This document shows positions 45,659 to 54,406 of a stretch of 64,000 nucleotides of DNA, piece by piece. The stretch is from Sphingomonas sp. PP-CE-3G-477. Lineage in GTDB: Bacteria > Pseudomonadota > Alphaproteobacteria > Sphingomonadales > Sphingomonadaceae. How positions within the stretch are numbered: position 1 is the first letter of the stretch; the number at the start of each line of letters is the position of its first letter. The position numbers and the translations under genes were made by a program. The notes below the pieces were generated by a model, which did no database searches, was not told where the DNA came from, and saw nothing but the letters and a program-made list of their open reading frames with translations. The stretch lies in assembly GCF_003050745.1 (NCBI RefSeq), contig NZ_QAOF01000003.1, positions 248,001 through 312,000 of the forward strand, read 5' to 3'.

Positions 45659-46909
45659 TCACTTGTGCGTCTCCGGCATGGCGGTGAGGTACAGCACGAA
45701 CCCGGCCGCGGCGATTCCAGCAAGCGTCAGGAAGCTGGCGCTGTATCCGGCCCAGACGATGATCGATCCGGCCAGCGTTGCCGACAAGGCGGCGCCCAGG
45801 CCGAAGACGCTCGATACGACGCCCTGGCTGACGTTGAACCGGCCGGAACCCTTGGTCAGGTCGGCGACGATCACCGGGAACAGCGCGCCGAAGATCCCCG
45901 CGCCGATCCCGTCGAGCGCCTGCACGCCGACCAGCCACCACGGATCGTTCGACACGGTGTAGAGCGCGCCGCGCGCGGCGAGGAAGCCGAACGCGACCAG
46001 GAAGATCGGCTTGGTGCCCCACCGCTCGGTGTTGCGCCCGACGACGATCGCGACGGGGACCATCACCAGCTGCGCGGCGACGATGCAGGCCGCGGTCAGC
46101 GAGGTCGCCTTGTCGGTGCCGACGGTGCGACCGAGCAATTGGCTGACCGATGTCAGCATCGCCGCATTCGCCAGATGGAAGGTGAACGCGGCCGCGGCGA
46201 AGATCATCAACGGGCGGTTTTCGATCAGCGTCTTCCAGCCGCTCGGCTCCTCGCAGCCTTCCTCGGGCTCGCAGTCGAGGCCACGCGCGACTGCGTTGTC
46301 GATGTCGTCGTTCTTGAGCCTCGCCGCCACGATGACGCTGGCGACGGTCAGTCCGGCCATCAGCCAGAAGACGACCACGGGGCCGAACGACCAGGCAAGC
46401 ACGCCGGCTAGCGCTGCCGATGTGGCATTGCCGGCATGGTTGAACGCTTCGTTCCGACCGACCCGTTTGGCGAACAGCTTCGGCCCGACCAGTCCCAAGG
46501 TGATTGCCGAGATCGCCGGCGCAAAGATCGCGCCCGCCGCCGCCGCGATCGACTGGGTGATCGTCACCATCGTGAAGCCGGAAACGATCGGCAGCGACAG
46601 GCTGCTGAGCGTCACCAGCAAAGCGGCACCGATGACGATACGGGGCTTGTTCTTCGTCCGGTCGATCAACCCGCCCGCCGGTGTCTGCGACAACAGGCCG
46701 ACGATTCCGGCGATGGTAAGCACCAGCCCGACGGTCGCCTCGTTCCAGCCATGCGACGGACCGCGAACGACCAGCAGATAGATGGCGAGATAGGGGCCCA
46801 ATCCGTCGCGGACATCGGCCAGGAAGAAGTTGAGCGCGTCCAGCCTGCCGGTAGGCGTGCTGCGCTGCGACGGGTCCTTCGTCTCGGGCAGGGCTGCCGC
46901 AGATGCCAT
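45659..46909 (-). CDS. MFS transporter
   Basis: A 416-residue twelve-segment transporter. LNFFLADVRDGLGPYLAIYL and SQTPAGGLIDRTKNKPRI (the MFS A-motif) are clear; the central loop has an acidic Cys-containing run (LDCEPEEGCEE) that is unusual. No substrate can be named. It lies 172 bases before the ArsB gene on the same strand. Its leader carries three short hairpins (46931-46993). Confidence 0.82.
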   Translation of the reverse strand: MASAAALPETKDPSQRSTPTGRLDALNFFLADVRDGLGPYLAIYLLVVRGPSHGWNEATVGLVLTIAGIVGLLSQTPAGGLIDRTKNKPRIVIGAALLVTLSSLSLPIVSGFTMVTITQSIAAAAGAIFAPAISAITLGLVGPKLFAKRVGRNEAFNHAGNATSAALAGVLAWSFGPVVVFWLMAGLTVASVIVAARLKNDDIDNAVARGLDCEPEEGCEEPSGWKTLIENRPLMIFAAAAFTFHLANAAMLTSVSQLLGRTVGTDKATSLTAACIVAAQLVMVPVAIVVGRNTERWGTKPIFLVAFGFLAARGALYTVSNDPWWLVGVQALDGIGAGIFGALFPVIVADLTKGSGRFNVSQGVVSSVFGLGAALSATLAGSIIVWAGYSASFLTLAGIAAAGFVLYLTAMPETHK

Positions 46910-46930
46910 CGGGTGTCTCCAGTGTTCGCG

Positions 46931-46993
46931 CGTAGGCTTCTACGCCGTCGGTAGAGCGCTCCGACGGCAGCAGCCTGAACGACTTTGTTCAGG
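46931..46993 (-). promoter_or_regulatory. Hairpin-rich leader of the MFS gene
   Basis: Three perfect short stems follow one another: CGTAG/CTACG (46931-46944), CCGTCGG/CCGACGG (46945-46967) and CCTGAAC/GTTCAGG (46974-46993). They lie 22 bases upstream of the start codon. They could be a regulatory leader or the terminator of the upstream operon. Confidence 0.35.
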
Positions 46994-47088
46994 TTCGGTT
47001 TACAACGACTGGATGCGAGAGTGAGCCCAGCGGAGAGCAGGACAAGGAACGAGTTCGTACCGGCGCGGGTGCTCGAACACGCGGGGTA

Positions 47089-47532
47089 TTATCGCAGCGC
47101 GGACGAATCCGACTGCGCCGCCTGCGCCAGCGCCTGCGTATCGACATACTCCCGGATGCTGGTCAGCCTGCCGTCCCGGACCGTGATGGCGAAGATCCAG
47201 TCGTCCTCGAACGTCTTGTTCGTGGCCTTGATCCTCCCACTCGCGAAACCGACCACCAGGACCCGGTCGCCCTGCGCCACGAACTCCCGCGGTTCCGTGG
47301 ACGTCTCGATCGATCTGGCTGCGGTCTCGAGCAGATCCGCCAATTCCGCATGTCCCCGGAAGGTGCCGGCCAGCGGCCAGTCCTTGCCCGGGATGATCCA
47401 CTCGATATCCTCGGCGACCAGTGCCAGCAGGCTCTTCTTGTCGCCGCGGCCGATCGCGGCGAAGAAGTCCTTCACGGTCTGGACGTTCTTCTCGGTGCCC
47501 AAGGTATTTTCGCCTCTCTCGCCGGTGTTCAT
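47089..47532 (-). CDS. NTF2-like/SnoaL-like protein
   Basis: A 147-residue single-domain protein of the ketosteroid isomerase-like fold: VKDFFAAIGRGDKKSLLALV, IEWIIPGKDWPLAGTFRGHAEL and DDWIFAITVRDGRLTSIREY. This fold hosts small isomerases, hydrolases and binding proteins; no activity can be assigned. It overlaps the F420-like reductase gene by four bases (ATGA) and is the last gene of the redox operon. Confidence 0.82.
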   Translation of the reverse strand: MNTGERGENTLGTEKNVQTVKDFFAAIGRGDKKSLLALVAEDIEWIIPGKDWPLAGTFRGHAELADLLETAARSIETSTEPREFVAQGDRVLVVGFASGRIKATNKTFEDDWIFAITVRDGRLTSIREYVDTQALAQAAQSDSSALR

Positions 47533-48131
47533 CGGTCGAACCTGACCAGATCCTTGAAGATCAGGCGGCCCCAGTTCTTGTCGTGCGCCTGAACGAGCAG
47601 CCCCCCTTCCGAAAGCCCGCCGAGCTGGATCGGCGCGAAGCCGAGATCTTCCGCCAGCGCGCCGACCTGTGCTGCCGCATCGTCGTCGTCGCTCGACAGG
47701 AACACGACGCGCCTGCCACCCTGTACGGCCGGATCCTGGTCCAGCACGGCGGCGACCAGATGGTTGAAGCCCTTGACCACCCTGCCGCCAGCGAACGCGT
47801 CCGCGACGATTTTGGCCGAGGGGCGTCCGCCCATGTCCTTCGCGGAAACACCGTACGCATTGGTCACATCGACGATGATCTTGCCCTGCCAGTCCGGCAG
47901 CACCTTCGCGACATCGGGGTGCGATTGGAAACGGACGGCCAGGAAGACGACGTCCGCCTCGACCGCCTCCGCGAGCGTCGTGGGCGTGATGCCGGGACCG
48001 ATCGCTACCGCGGTCGATGCGAAGCTTTCCGGATCGCGCGTGGTGGCGACGGAAACCGCGATCCCCTTGCGGGCGAACGTCTTGGCAAGGGTCTGGCCGA
48101 TCTCGCCGAACCCGATGATTGCGTAGGTCAT
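47529..48131 (-). CDS. NADPH-dependent F420 reductase-like protein
   Basis: A 200-residue Rossmann protein. It opens TYAIIGFGEIGQTLAKTFAR, a dinucleotide-binding motif, and carries VVFLAVRFQSHPDV, IVDVTNAYG and GRRVVFLSSDDDDA, as in the F420-dependent NADP reductase-like family. Sphingomonads seldom use F420, so it more likely works with NADP(H) on another electron carrier. AAGGAGA before 48131 is a strong ribosome site and excludes longer starts. Confidence 0.82.
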   Translation of the reverse strand: MTYAIIGFGEIGQTLAKTFARKGIAVSVATTRDPESFASTAVAIGPGITPTTLAEAVEADVVFLAVRFQSHPDVAKVLPDWQGKIIVDVTNAYGVSAKDMGGRPSAKIVADAFAGGRVVKGFNHLVAAVLDQDPAVQGGRRVVFLSSDDDDAAAQVGALAEDLGFAPIQLGGLSEGGLLVQAHDKNWGRLIFKDLVRFDR

Positions 48132-48157
48132 GATAATCTCCTTGGGGTTTCGGGCGT

Positions 48158-48925
48158 TCACAGCTTGTAGCCGCCGCTTGCTTCGATCGTCTGGCCGGTC
48201 ACCCAGTGGCCATCGTCGGATGCCAGGAACGCCACGACGGCGGCGATTTCCGAAGGCTCGCCAAAGCGCCCGAGCGCGATGTCGGCCTCGACCGCCTTCA
48301 CCAGTTCTGGGTTCTCCCGGAAGGCCGCGTTCGCGTCGGTCCGCGTAAAGCCTGGCGCGACGGCGTTCGCAGTGATCCCGCGCGGCCCCAGTTCGGACGC
48401 GAGCGCATGCGTCAGCGTGTTGATCGCCGCCTTGGCCATCGAGTAGATCGGCGCTGTCGTCACCGGCTTCGTCGCGGCGGCCGACGAGATGTTGATGATC
48501 CGCCCGCCATCGGCGAGGCGATCCATCGCGGCCTGGACGATGAAGAACGGCGCGCGCAGGTAGACCGCCATCAGCGTGTCCCAACTGGCAGGCGTCGCGT
48601 CCTTGAAGCCGATCCAGCCGGCATTGCCAGCGTTGTTGACCAGGATGTCGAGTGTTTTGCTGCCGTTCCGCTTGGTGAACTCGTGGTCGAGCGTGTCGAA
48701 CAGGACCGGCACGGTGGCCGGATCCACCAGGTCCGCATGAATCGCGAACGCAGTACCTCCGGCGTTTTCGATGGCCGCGACCGCTTCGTCGACGCCCGAT
48801 TTGCTGGCGTTGTAGGTCAGTGCGACCGTCGCACCGTCGCGTGCGAGACGTTCGGCGATCGCGCGGCCGATGCCACGCGATGCCCCGGTAACGAGCGCGG
48901 TCTTTCCCTTGAGAGGATGGTCCAC
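48158..48925 (-). CDS. Short-chain dehydrogenase/reductase
   Basis: A 255-residue classical SDR: nucleotide motif TGASRGIG (14-21), NNAG, catalytic Ser in NISSAAA and YSMAK with Tyr and Lys, C-terminal FLASDDGHWVTGQTIEASGG. FabG-like length; substrate unknown. Second of four genes transcribed together on this strand and presumably run by the divergent LysR protein. Confidence 0.9.
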   Translation of the reverse strand: MDHPLKGKTALVTGASRGIGRAIAERLARDGATVALTYNASKSGVDEAVAAIENAGGTAFAIHADLVDPATVPVLFDTLDHEFTKRNGSKTLDILVNNAGNAGWIGFKDATPASWDTLMAVYLRAPFFIVQAAMDRLADGGRIINISSAAATKPVTTAPIYSMAKAAINTLTHALASELGPRGITANAVAPGFTRTDANAAFRENPELVKAVEADIALGRFGEPSEIAAVVAFLASDDGHWVTGQTIEASGGYKL

Positions 48926-48988
48926 AGGATTTTCCTTCGTGCTTGGGTGCAGGTGCCGATCACGCGAGCGATCGGCGGGTGGGACGCG

Positions 48989-49723
48989 TCAGAGCTGCGC
49001 GAGGCCACCGTCGACGGCGAGTTCGCTGGCGGTCATGAAGCTGCTGTCCGACGATGCGAGAAAGGCCGCGGCTGCCGCGATCTCGGCCGGGTCGGCCATG
49101 CGCAGCAGCGGGGTCATCGCGCCGTAGGCCTTCTGGCCCTCCTCGCCGAGCGCGGCCTTGGCGAGTTCGGTCGCCGTCGCGCCGGGGGACAGGACGTTCA
49201 CGCGGATGCCGGTACCCTTGAGGTCCTCCGCCCAGCTCCGCGCGAGGTTGCGCACGGCCGCCTTGCTGGCGCTGTAGGCGGTGAACCCCGGGGCGCCCGT
49301 GGTGCCCGCGCTCGATCCGGTCAGGATGATCGAACCGCCCTCGCGCATCAGCGGCAGCGCCTTCTGGATGGTGAAGATCGTCCCCTTCACGTTGGTGTCG
49401 AAGGTCTCGTCAATGTGTTCCGCGGTGATCTGGCCGAGTGGGAGCGGACTTCCCGCGCCTGCATTGGCAAAGACGATGTCGAGCGTTCCGCGCTCGGCCT
49501 TCACCGCGGCGTAGAGTCGGTCGAGGTCGGACTCGTCGGAGACCGAGCCCTTCACCGCGCGGGCATGCGACCCGAGGTCTGCCACCGCGGCATCGAGCGC
49601 GTCCTGTCGCCGCCCATAGATGAAGACGAAGGCGCCTTCCTCGATGAACCGCTTTGCCGAGGCGAGGCCGATACCGGTCGCGCCGCCGGTGATCACGGCG
49701 GTCTTTCCGTCTAATCTGGTCAT
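48989..49723 (-). CDS. Short-chain dehydrogenase/reductase
   Basis: A 244-residue classical SDR: TGGATGIG near residue 12, FANAGAG in place of NNAG, Ser in TGSSAG, YSASK, and FLASSDSSFMTASELAVDGG at the end. AAGGA eight bases before 49723 supports this start; the ATG at 49732 has no spacing for it. First gene of the operon and divergent from LysR. Such pairs often respond to quinones or electrophiles; that is inference. Confidence 0.9.
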   Translation of the reverse strand: MTRLDGKTAVITGGATGIGLASAKRFIEEGAFVFIYGRRQDALDAAVADLGSHARAVKGSVSDESDLDRLYAAVKAERGTLDIVFANAGAGSPLPLGQITAEHIDETFDTNVKGTIFTIQKALPLMREGGSIILTGSSAGTTGAPGFTAYSASKAAVRNLARSWAEDLKGTGIRVNVLSPGATATELAKAALGEEGQKAYGAMTPLLRMADPAEIAAAAAFLASSDSSFMTASELAVDGGLAQL

Positions 49724-49928
49724 GTCGTGCATCCTTGTTCGCCGACCGGGTGTCCGGCCGTCCGGGGATGTTCCCCCCGCGAGCCTCAACATGGGCTCGG
49801 CAAAGTCAGTCAGGGATTGTGGAATTCCGCACATCGGTGGTGCGAGAACGATCCTCGGGATGCGTCGTGGGTCTATCTTGAACGTACGTGCTATGCTGGG
49901 TTTGCAGCTTGCGGCGCGGGAATGCACC

Positions 49929-50834
49929 ATGATCGACTGGGACGACGTTCGCTACTTTCTGGCCGCCGCGCGCGAGGGGTCGGTGCGCGCTGCCGCCAAG
50001 CGTCTCGCGGTGAACCACGCGACCGTGCTGCGACGTATCGCGCATCTCGAACAGCGGCTCGGCGCGCAGATGTTCGAAAAGCTGCCCTCGGGCTACCGCC
50101 TGACGACGGCGGGCGAGGAGGTTCTCGAATTCGCGCTGCAAATGGAATCCTCGTCGCACCAACTGGAGGCGAGGGTCTTCGGACGCGACCAGAGCGTGCG
50201 CGGGCTTCTGCGGGTCACGCTGACCCCGATCGTCGCAACGCACCTTCTGCTGCCGGATTTCGCCGATTTCGCGCGCCAGCATCCGGACATCGAAATGGAG
50301 GTCCAGTCCTCCGGCGACCTCGCGAATTTGACCAATCGGGAGGCCGACGTCGCGATCCGTGTCGTCTACGATCGCAAGACCCTGCCGCTCAATCTGCACG
50401 GTTTGAAGGGACCTGAGCTGTTCGGCGGCGTCTACGTCGCCCGTGATCGGCTGGCTGCATGGCGCACGGGCGCGTCCGATACCAAGGATCCCCTCCGCTG
50501 GATCGTCATCAGCACGCACGGCATTCCGGATTGGGCCAGCGAAGGCGATGTCCGTACCACCGCGGTTCCCTTCAGGGTCACCGACGCGGGCGCGGAGATC
50601 GCCGCCGTCCGGCAAGGGCTCGGCATCACGACGCTGCCATGCTTCGTCGGCGATGCGGACCCGCTGCTGGAAAGAGTGCCGGGCACCGACCTGCACCTGT
50701 ACGGAACGCTGTGGGTCCTGACGCAGGGGGACACGCGCAAGACGAAGCGCGTCCGGCTGTTCACAGAGCACGTTTCCGGCAGACTTGCCGCCTACGCCCC
50801 GCTTCTCGCCGGGCTGTCCGGATCGAGTGATTGA
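49929..50834 (+). CDS. LysR-family transcriptional regulator
   Basis: A 301-residue LysR protein with the DNA-binding opening DWDDVRYFLAAAREGSVRAA and HATVLRRIAHLEQRLGAQMF, of the group whose ligand domain has HGIPDWASEGDV and GLGITTLPCFVGD. It is separated from the SDR gene by 205 bases with room for both promoters, so it probably controls the SDR/F420-like/NTF2-like operon. The co-inducer is unknown. Confidence 0.9.
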   Translation: MIDWDDVRYFLAAAREGSVRAAAKRLAVNHATVLRRIAHLEQRLGAQMFEKLPSGYRLTTAGEEVLEFALQMESSSHQLEARVFGRDQSVRGLLRVTLTPIVATHLLLPDFADFARQHPDIEMEVQSSGDLANLTNREADVAIRVVYDRKTLPLNLHGLKGPELFGGVYVARDRLAAWRTGASDTKDPLRWIVISTHGIPDWASEGDVRTTAVPFRVTDAGAEIAAVRQGLGITTLPCFVGDADPLLERVPGTDLHLYGTLWVLTQGDTRKTKRVRLFTEHVSGRLAAYAPLLAGLSGSSD

Positions 50835-50951
50835 CCGCGGAAGGCTGCGCGCAGCACTTGCCGGCCCGCTTTGAGGCTGTTCGATAGGATCCTGACCGCC
50901 AGGCAGTATTCGAACACCGATCTGCGGACCGATTCGACAGGCGATGGGTCG

Positions 50952-51027
50952 TGGTGCCGGTTGCAGGAATCGAACCCGCGACATCCAGTTTACAAAACTG
51001 GCGCTCTACCAACTGAGCTAAACCGGC
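50952..51027 (-). tRNA. tRNA-Thr (anticodon UGU)
   Basis: Full cloverleaf on the minus strand: acceptor GCCGGTT/AACCGGC, D-arm with AGCTCAGTTGGTAGAGCG, anticodon arm CCAGT-TTTGTAA-ACTGG giving anticodon UGU, and T-arm GCGGGTTCGATTCCTGC. CCA is encoded at the 3' end (bases 50954-50952). No integrase or duplicated 3' end lies beside it, so it does not seem to be an integration site here. Confidence 0.97.
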
Positions 51028-51059
51028 CCGGTGCGCGTCAGGCGTAATCGCCCCATGCT

Positions 51060-51932
51060 TCAAGATACGCCGAAGGTCCAGCCCTCGGTTTGCGCGATAT
51101 GCGATGTCATCGCCGCCGGGCGCCAGAGTTCGCGGCGATCGGCGTTGGTGCGGAGCCACGCGGCGGTGAGGATCGCGTCGGTGGCGTGGTCGTCGTAGCG
51201 GGCGAGCGGTCGGTGCGGCTGGCTGCCGAGGTTGGCGAGCGCCGCATCCAGCGAGTCGGCATCGCGCATCTTGCTGAGACCCTTGCGGATACCGGCGGCG
51301 CGCGCGGCGATGGTGGTGTAGATCTCGACGATCACCGGGCCTTCGGGGGGGAGCGGGTCGAACGGCCAGATCGGTACGCGGCCGGCGAGGCGGTGGAGCA
51401 CGCGCATGCCGGTAAGGCTCGACTTGCCGACCTGCGCCGCGCCGACGAGGTTGAAGCAGCTCGTCGGGGACAGCCCCATCGTGCGTTGCCCGTGTTCGCA
51501 AACGCGCATCCGCCCTGCGCCTCCGGGGAACAGGTCGCCGCAATCGCGGTGCTGGCGGAAGTGGCGGCGGATTTCGGGGTCGGTGAGCAGGCTTAGGACC
51601 GCGAGATGCGGATCGGCTGCGGATGCGTCGTCGACCATCTTCCATAGGGCGCGGGCGTCGGACGGACTGTCGGGCGCGCCGGGGAAATACCCACCTTCGT
51701 CCACGAACGGGAAGGCGGGGGAGAGGTCGAGCCCGATCAGCGTCGGCACATCCTGCTCGAGCAACCAGTCGAGGACGTCGTCGCGCGACCATGCACTGGC
51801 GCTTGGTGGGACAACCAGCGCCGGCGCGGCATCGCCCGTCTCGCAGACCGCGACCGCGATGCCCTTGTGCCGATGCCCTTGCGCGCCGGACCAGTCGATC
51901 GCCGCAAACCGCGTGAAGCGTGGTTCAGCCAT
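51060..51932 (-). CDS. DUF429-like protein of unknown function
   Basis: A 290-residue soluble protein. The N-terminal FAAIDWSGAQG and central IGLDLSPAFPFVD, plus the C-terminal DDHATDAILTAAWL, give the acidic residue pattern of an RNase H-like fold, as in DUF429 proteins. Function unknown; a nuclease role is conceivable. Its ATG lies inside the end of rarA (eight-base overlap), so it is co-translated with a replication-repair gene. The tRNA is 33 bases beyond its stop. Confidence 0.65.
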   Translation of the reverse strand: MAEPRFTRFAAIDWSGAQGHRHKGIAVAVCETGDAAPALVVPPSASAWSRDDVLDWLLEQDVPTLIGLDLSPAFPFVDEGGYFPGAPDSPSDARALWKMVDDASAADPHLAVLSLLTDPEIRRHFRQHRDCGDLFPGGAGRMRVCEHGQRTMGLSPTSCFNLVGAAQVGKSSLTGMRVLHRLAGRVPIWPFDPLPPEGPVIVEIYTTIAARAAGIRKGLSKMRDADSLDAALANLGSQPHRPLARYDDHATDAILTAAWLRTNADRRELWRPAAMTSHIAQTEGWTFGVS

Positions 51933-53244
51933 TCTTCTCGGCGCGCAAGGCATCCCAATAGGCGAGCCGTTCCGACAGCCGCTTCTCGAACCCGCGTTCG
52001 GTCGGCGTATAGAAAGTCTGCGCGCTCATCTCGTCGGGCCAGTAATCGGAGCCGGAGAACGCATCCTCCGCATCGTGATCGTACGCATAGCCCTTGCCAT
52101 AGCCGATATCGCGCATGAGCTTGGTCGGCGCGTTGCGGATCGACGCGGGCGGCATCAGCGAGCCGGTCTCGCGCGCCGATTTCCAGGCTGCCTTCTGCGC
52201 CTTGTAGACCGCGTTCGATTTGGGCGCGGTCGCGAGATAGACGCACGCCTGCGCGATCGCCAGTTCGCCCTCGGGGCTGCCGAGGAAGTCGTACGTGTCC
52301 TTGGCGGCGATGCACTGGACCAGCGCCTGAGGGTCGGCGAGGCCGATATCCTCGACCGCGGCGCGTGTCAGGCGACGGAGCAGGAACAGCGGTTCCTCGC
52401 CCGCGGTCAGCATCCGCGCGAGATAATAGAGCGCGGCTTGCGGATCGCTCCCGCGGATCGATTTGTGGAGCGCGGAGATGAGGTTGTAATGCCCCTCGCG
52501 ATCCTTGTCGTACACCGCAACGCGGCGTTGCAGGAAGTTCGAGAGGCCGGCGGGATCGAGCGGCTCGGGCAGGTTCACCGAGAACAGCGTCTCCGCCTGG
52601 TTGAGCAGGAAGCGGCCGTCGCCATCGGCGCTCGCGATCAGCGCGTCCTTGGCGGGCGGGGTGAGGGGGAGGGGGCGCTCCATCTCCGCTTCGGCGCGGT
52701 CGAGCAACTGTTCGAGCGCGCCACGGCCGAGCCGTTCCAGGATCAGCACTTGTGCGCGGCTGAGCAAGGCGGCGTTGAGTTCGAACGACGGGTTCTCGGT
52801 GGTCGCGCCGACCAACGTTACCGTGCCGTCCTCGACGTACGGCAGGAAACCGTCCTGCTGCGCGCGGTTGAAGCGGTGGATTTCGTCCACGAACAACAAG
52901 GTGCGCTTGCCGATCTTGGCATGCTCGCGTGCCTCGGCGAACGACTTCTTGAGGTCCGCGACGCCGGAGAACACCGCCGAGATCGCGACGAACCGCAGGT
53001 CGACCGCGTCGGCGAGCAACCGCGCGATCGTCGTCTTGCCGGTGCCGGGCGGGCCCCACAGGATGATCGAGGACAGGCGGCCGGCCGACACCATCCGCCC
53101 GATCGCGCCTTCGGGGCCGGTGATGTGATCCTGCCCGACTACCTCGCTCAACGTGCGCGGACGCAGGCGGTCGGCGAGCGGCGCGTTTTCGGGATGCGTT
53201 TCGGTGGGGGCGGCGGGTTCGAAGCCCGCGAATAGATCGGCCAT
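51925..53244 (-). CDS. rarA: Replication-associated recombination protein RarA (MgsA)
   Basis: A 439-residue AAA+ ATPase that acts at stalled replication forks. PLADRLRPRTLSEVVGQDH at the start, Walker A GPPGTGKTT (64-72), Walker B LLFVDEIHRFN, the ATTENPSFELN sensor and the C-terminal MgsA domain (GSLMPPASIRNAPTKLM, GYGKGYAYDHD) are complete. Start at 53244 (MADLFAGF) is the family start; the longer frame adds proline-rich residues with no support. Confidence 0.95.
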   Translation of the reverse strand: MADLFAGFEPAAPTETHPENAPLADRLRPRTLSEVVGQDHITGPEGAIGRMVSAGRLSSIILWGPPGTGKTTIARLLADAVDLRFVAISAVFSGVADLKKSFAEAREHAKIGKRTLLFVDEIHRFNRAQQDGFLPYVEDGTVTLVGATTENPSFELNAALLSRAQVLILERLGRGALEQLLDRAEAEMERPLPLTPPAKDALIASADGDGRFLLNQAETLFSVNLPEPLDPAGLSNFLQRRVAVYDKDREGHYNLISALHKSIRGSDPQAALYYLARMLTAGEEPLFLLRRLTRAAVEDIGLADPQALVQCIAAKDTYDFLGSPEGELAIAQACVYLATAPKSNAVYKAQKAAWKSARETGSLMPPASIRNAPTKLMRDIGYGKGYAYDHDAEDAFSGSDYWPDEMSAQTFYTPTERGFEKRLSERLAYWDALRAEKNG

Positions 53245-53336
53245 GGGGGGAAGATAGGGGCGGGGGGGCGGTTTGCCCATCCGTCGGCCATCCGAGCGTA
53301 ATCGTCCTCCTCCCCCGTATCGTCACCGTTACACGC

Positions 53337-53432
53337 GTCGTCATCCCCGCGAAGGCGGGGATCCATACTGGCTGACGGCATGCATGCTCGCTCGGTTCGA
53401 GGGTCTGGGTCCCCGCCTCCGCGGGGATGATG
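53337..53432. repeat. Paired REP-like hairpins (REPIN-like)
   Basis: TCATCCCCGCGAAGGCGGGG on the left and CCCCGCCTCCGCGGGGATGA on the right are inverted copies about 50 bases apart, each a hairpin. They lie between rarA and the padR promoter. The same design is seen at 13985 and 57208. Confidence 0.7.
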
Positions 53433-53483
53433 GAGGAGGGAAACATAAAATTGCCGCGGCCCCCCTTGAACAAGAAACAGTCT

Positions 53484-53517
53484 GCGATATATCGCAACTC
53501 ATGAATGAAGATATATC
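53484..53517. promoter_or_regulatory. Tandem GATATATC operator before padR
   Basis: GCGATATATCGC is a perfect 12-base palindrome at 53484-53495. A second GATATATC lies at 53510-53517, 24 bases centre to centre, directly before the GGAG ribosome site. In GC-rich DNA such a pair is striking. It suits autoregulation by the PadR protein encoded next. Confidence 0.6.
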
Positions 53518-53530
53518 GGAGAACACTCAA

Positions 53531-54115
53531 ATGCGTTTTGGTATGGGATATGGAGCTTGGACCGGCGGTCCTCGTGGTGACGGCGAAGGCCGCGGTCGCC
53601 CCGGCCATGAAGGTCATGGTCGCCACAGCCATCGCGGCGGCCCCGGTGGTCGGCGGCGCCTGTTCGATGGCGGCGAGCTGAAGCTCGTGATGCTGAAGCT
53701 GATCGCCGACGCACCGCGCCACGGCTACGACCTGATCCGCGAGATCGAGGGGCTGACCGGGGGTGGCTATGCGCCGAGCCCGGGCGTCGTCTATCCGACG
53801 CTCAGCATGCTCGACGAGATGGGGCTGATCGAGGAGCAGCTGTCGGAAGGTGCGAAAAAGCGCTTTGCGACGAGCGATGAAGGGCGCGCGCATCTGGCCG
53901 AGAATGCGGCCGTGGTGGACGGTCTGTTCGCGCGGCTGGCGGCGGTCGGGGCGGAGTCCGAGCGGACCGATGGCGCGCCGATCCGGCGGGCGATGGGCAA
54001 TCTTCGGCAGGTGCTCCAGCACCGGCTGATGCGCGAGGACGTCAACGAGGACACGCTGCACGAAGTCGCGGCGTTGCTCGACGAAGCCGCGCAGAAGATC
54101 GAGCGGCTCAAGTGA
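53531..54115 (+). CDS. PadR-family transcriptional regulator
   Basis: A 194-residue regulator. The PadR winged helix starts near residue 50: GELKLVMLKLIADAPRHGYD, LIREIEGLTGG, YAPSPGVVYPTLSMLDEMGL. A C-terminal helical region follows. The first 45 residues are Gly/Arg/His-rich (GHEGHGRHSHRGG) and outside the family domain. I chose ATG 53531 because GGAG is nine bases upstream; an ATG at 53501 would place the start between the two operator copies. It overlaps the DUF2218 gene by four bases. Confidence 0.9.
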   Translation: MRFGMGYGAWTGGPRGDGEGRGRPGHEGHGRHSHRGGPGGRRRLFDGGELKLVMLKLIADAPRHGYDLIREIEGLTGGGYAPSPGVVYPTLSMLDEMGLIEEQLSEGAKKRFATSDEGRAHLAENAAVVDGLFARLAAVGAESERTDGAPIRRAMGNLRQVLQHRLMREDVNEDTLHEVAALLDEAAQKIERLK

Positions 54116-54402
54116 GCGTCTCGGTCGCGAGGGTGCCGACGCATTCGGCCAGCAAGTATCTCCAGCAGCTCGCCAAGCACTGGAGCCACAAGATGGAGGT
54201 CACCTTCTCGGAAGAAGAGGGGCGCATCGCCTTCCCGAACGGGGCGGTTCTGGAGATGCGTGCGGACAGCGAAACGCTCGACGTCGCGCTGACCGTGCCG
54301 GAGGCAGAGGACGTCGAGCGGATGCGTGGGGTGGTGTCGAGCCACCTCGACCGGTTCGCTTTCCGCGAGGCGCCGCTGACGTTCGACTGGACAACGCCTT
54401 GA
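54112..54402 (+). CDS. DUF2218 protein
   Basis: A 96-residue soluble protein with the DUF2218 pattern: ARVPTHSASKYLQQLAKHWSH, then VTFSEEEGRIAFPNGA and RMRGVVSSHLDRFAFRE. The family is often next to iron or siderophore genes, but its role is not established. GTG start from GTGA overlap with padR. The PadR-DUF2218 pair is likely one unit under the GATATATC operator. Confidence 0.82.
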   Translation: MSVSVARVPTHSASKYLQQLAKHWSHKMEVTFSEEEGRIAFPNGAVLEMRADSETLDVALTVPEAEDVERMRGVVSSHLDRFAFREAPLTFDWTTP

Positions 54403-54406
54403 ATTA

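Noticed and set aside
50952..51027. tRNA-Thr as an integration site
   Set aside because: No integrase, no duplicated tRNA 3' end and no change in composition on either side.
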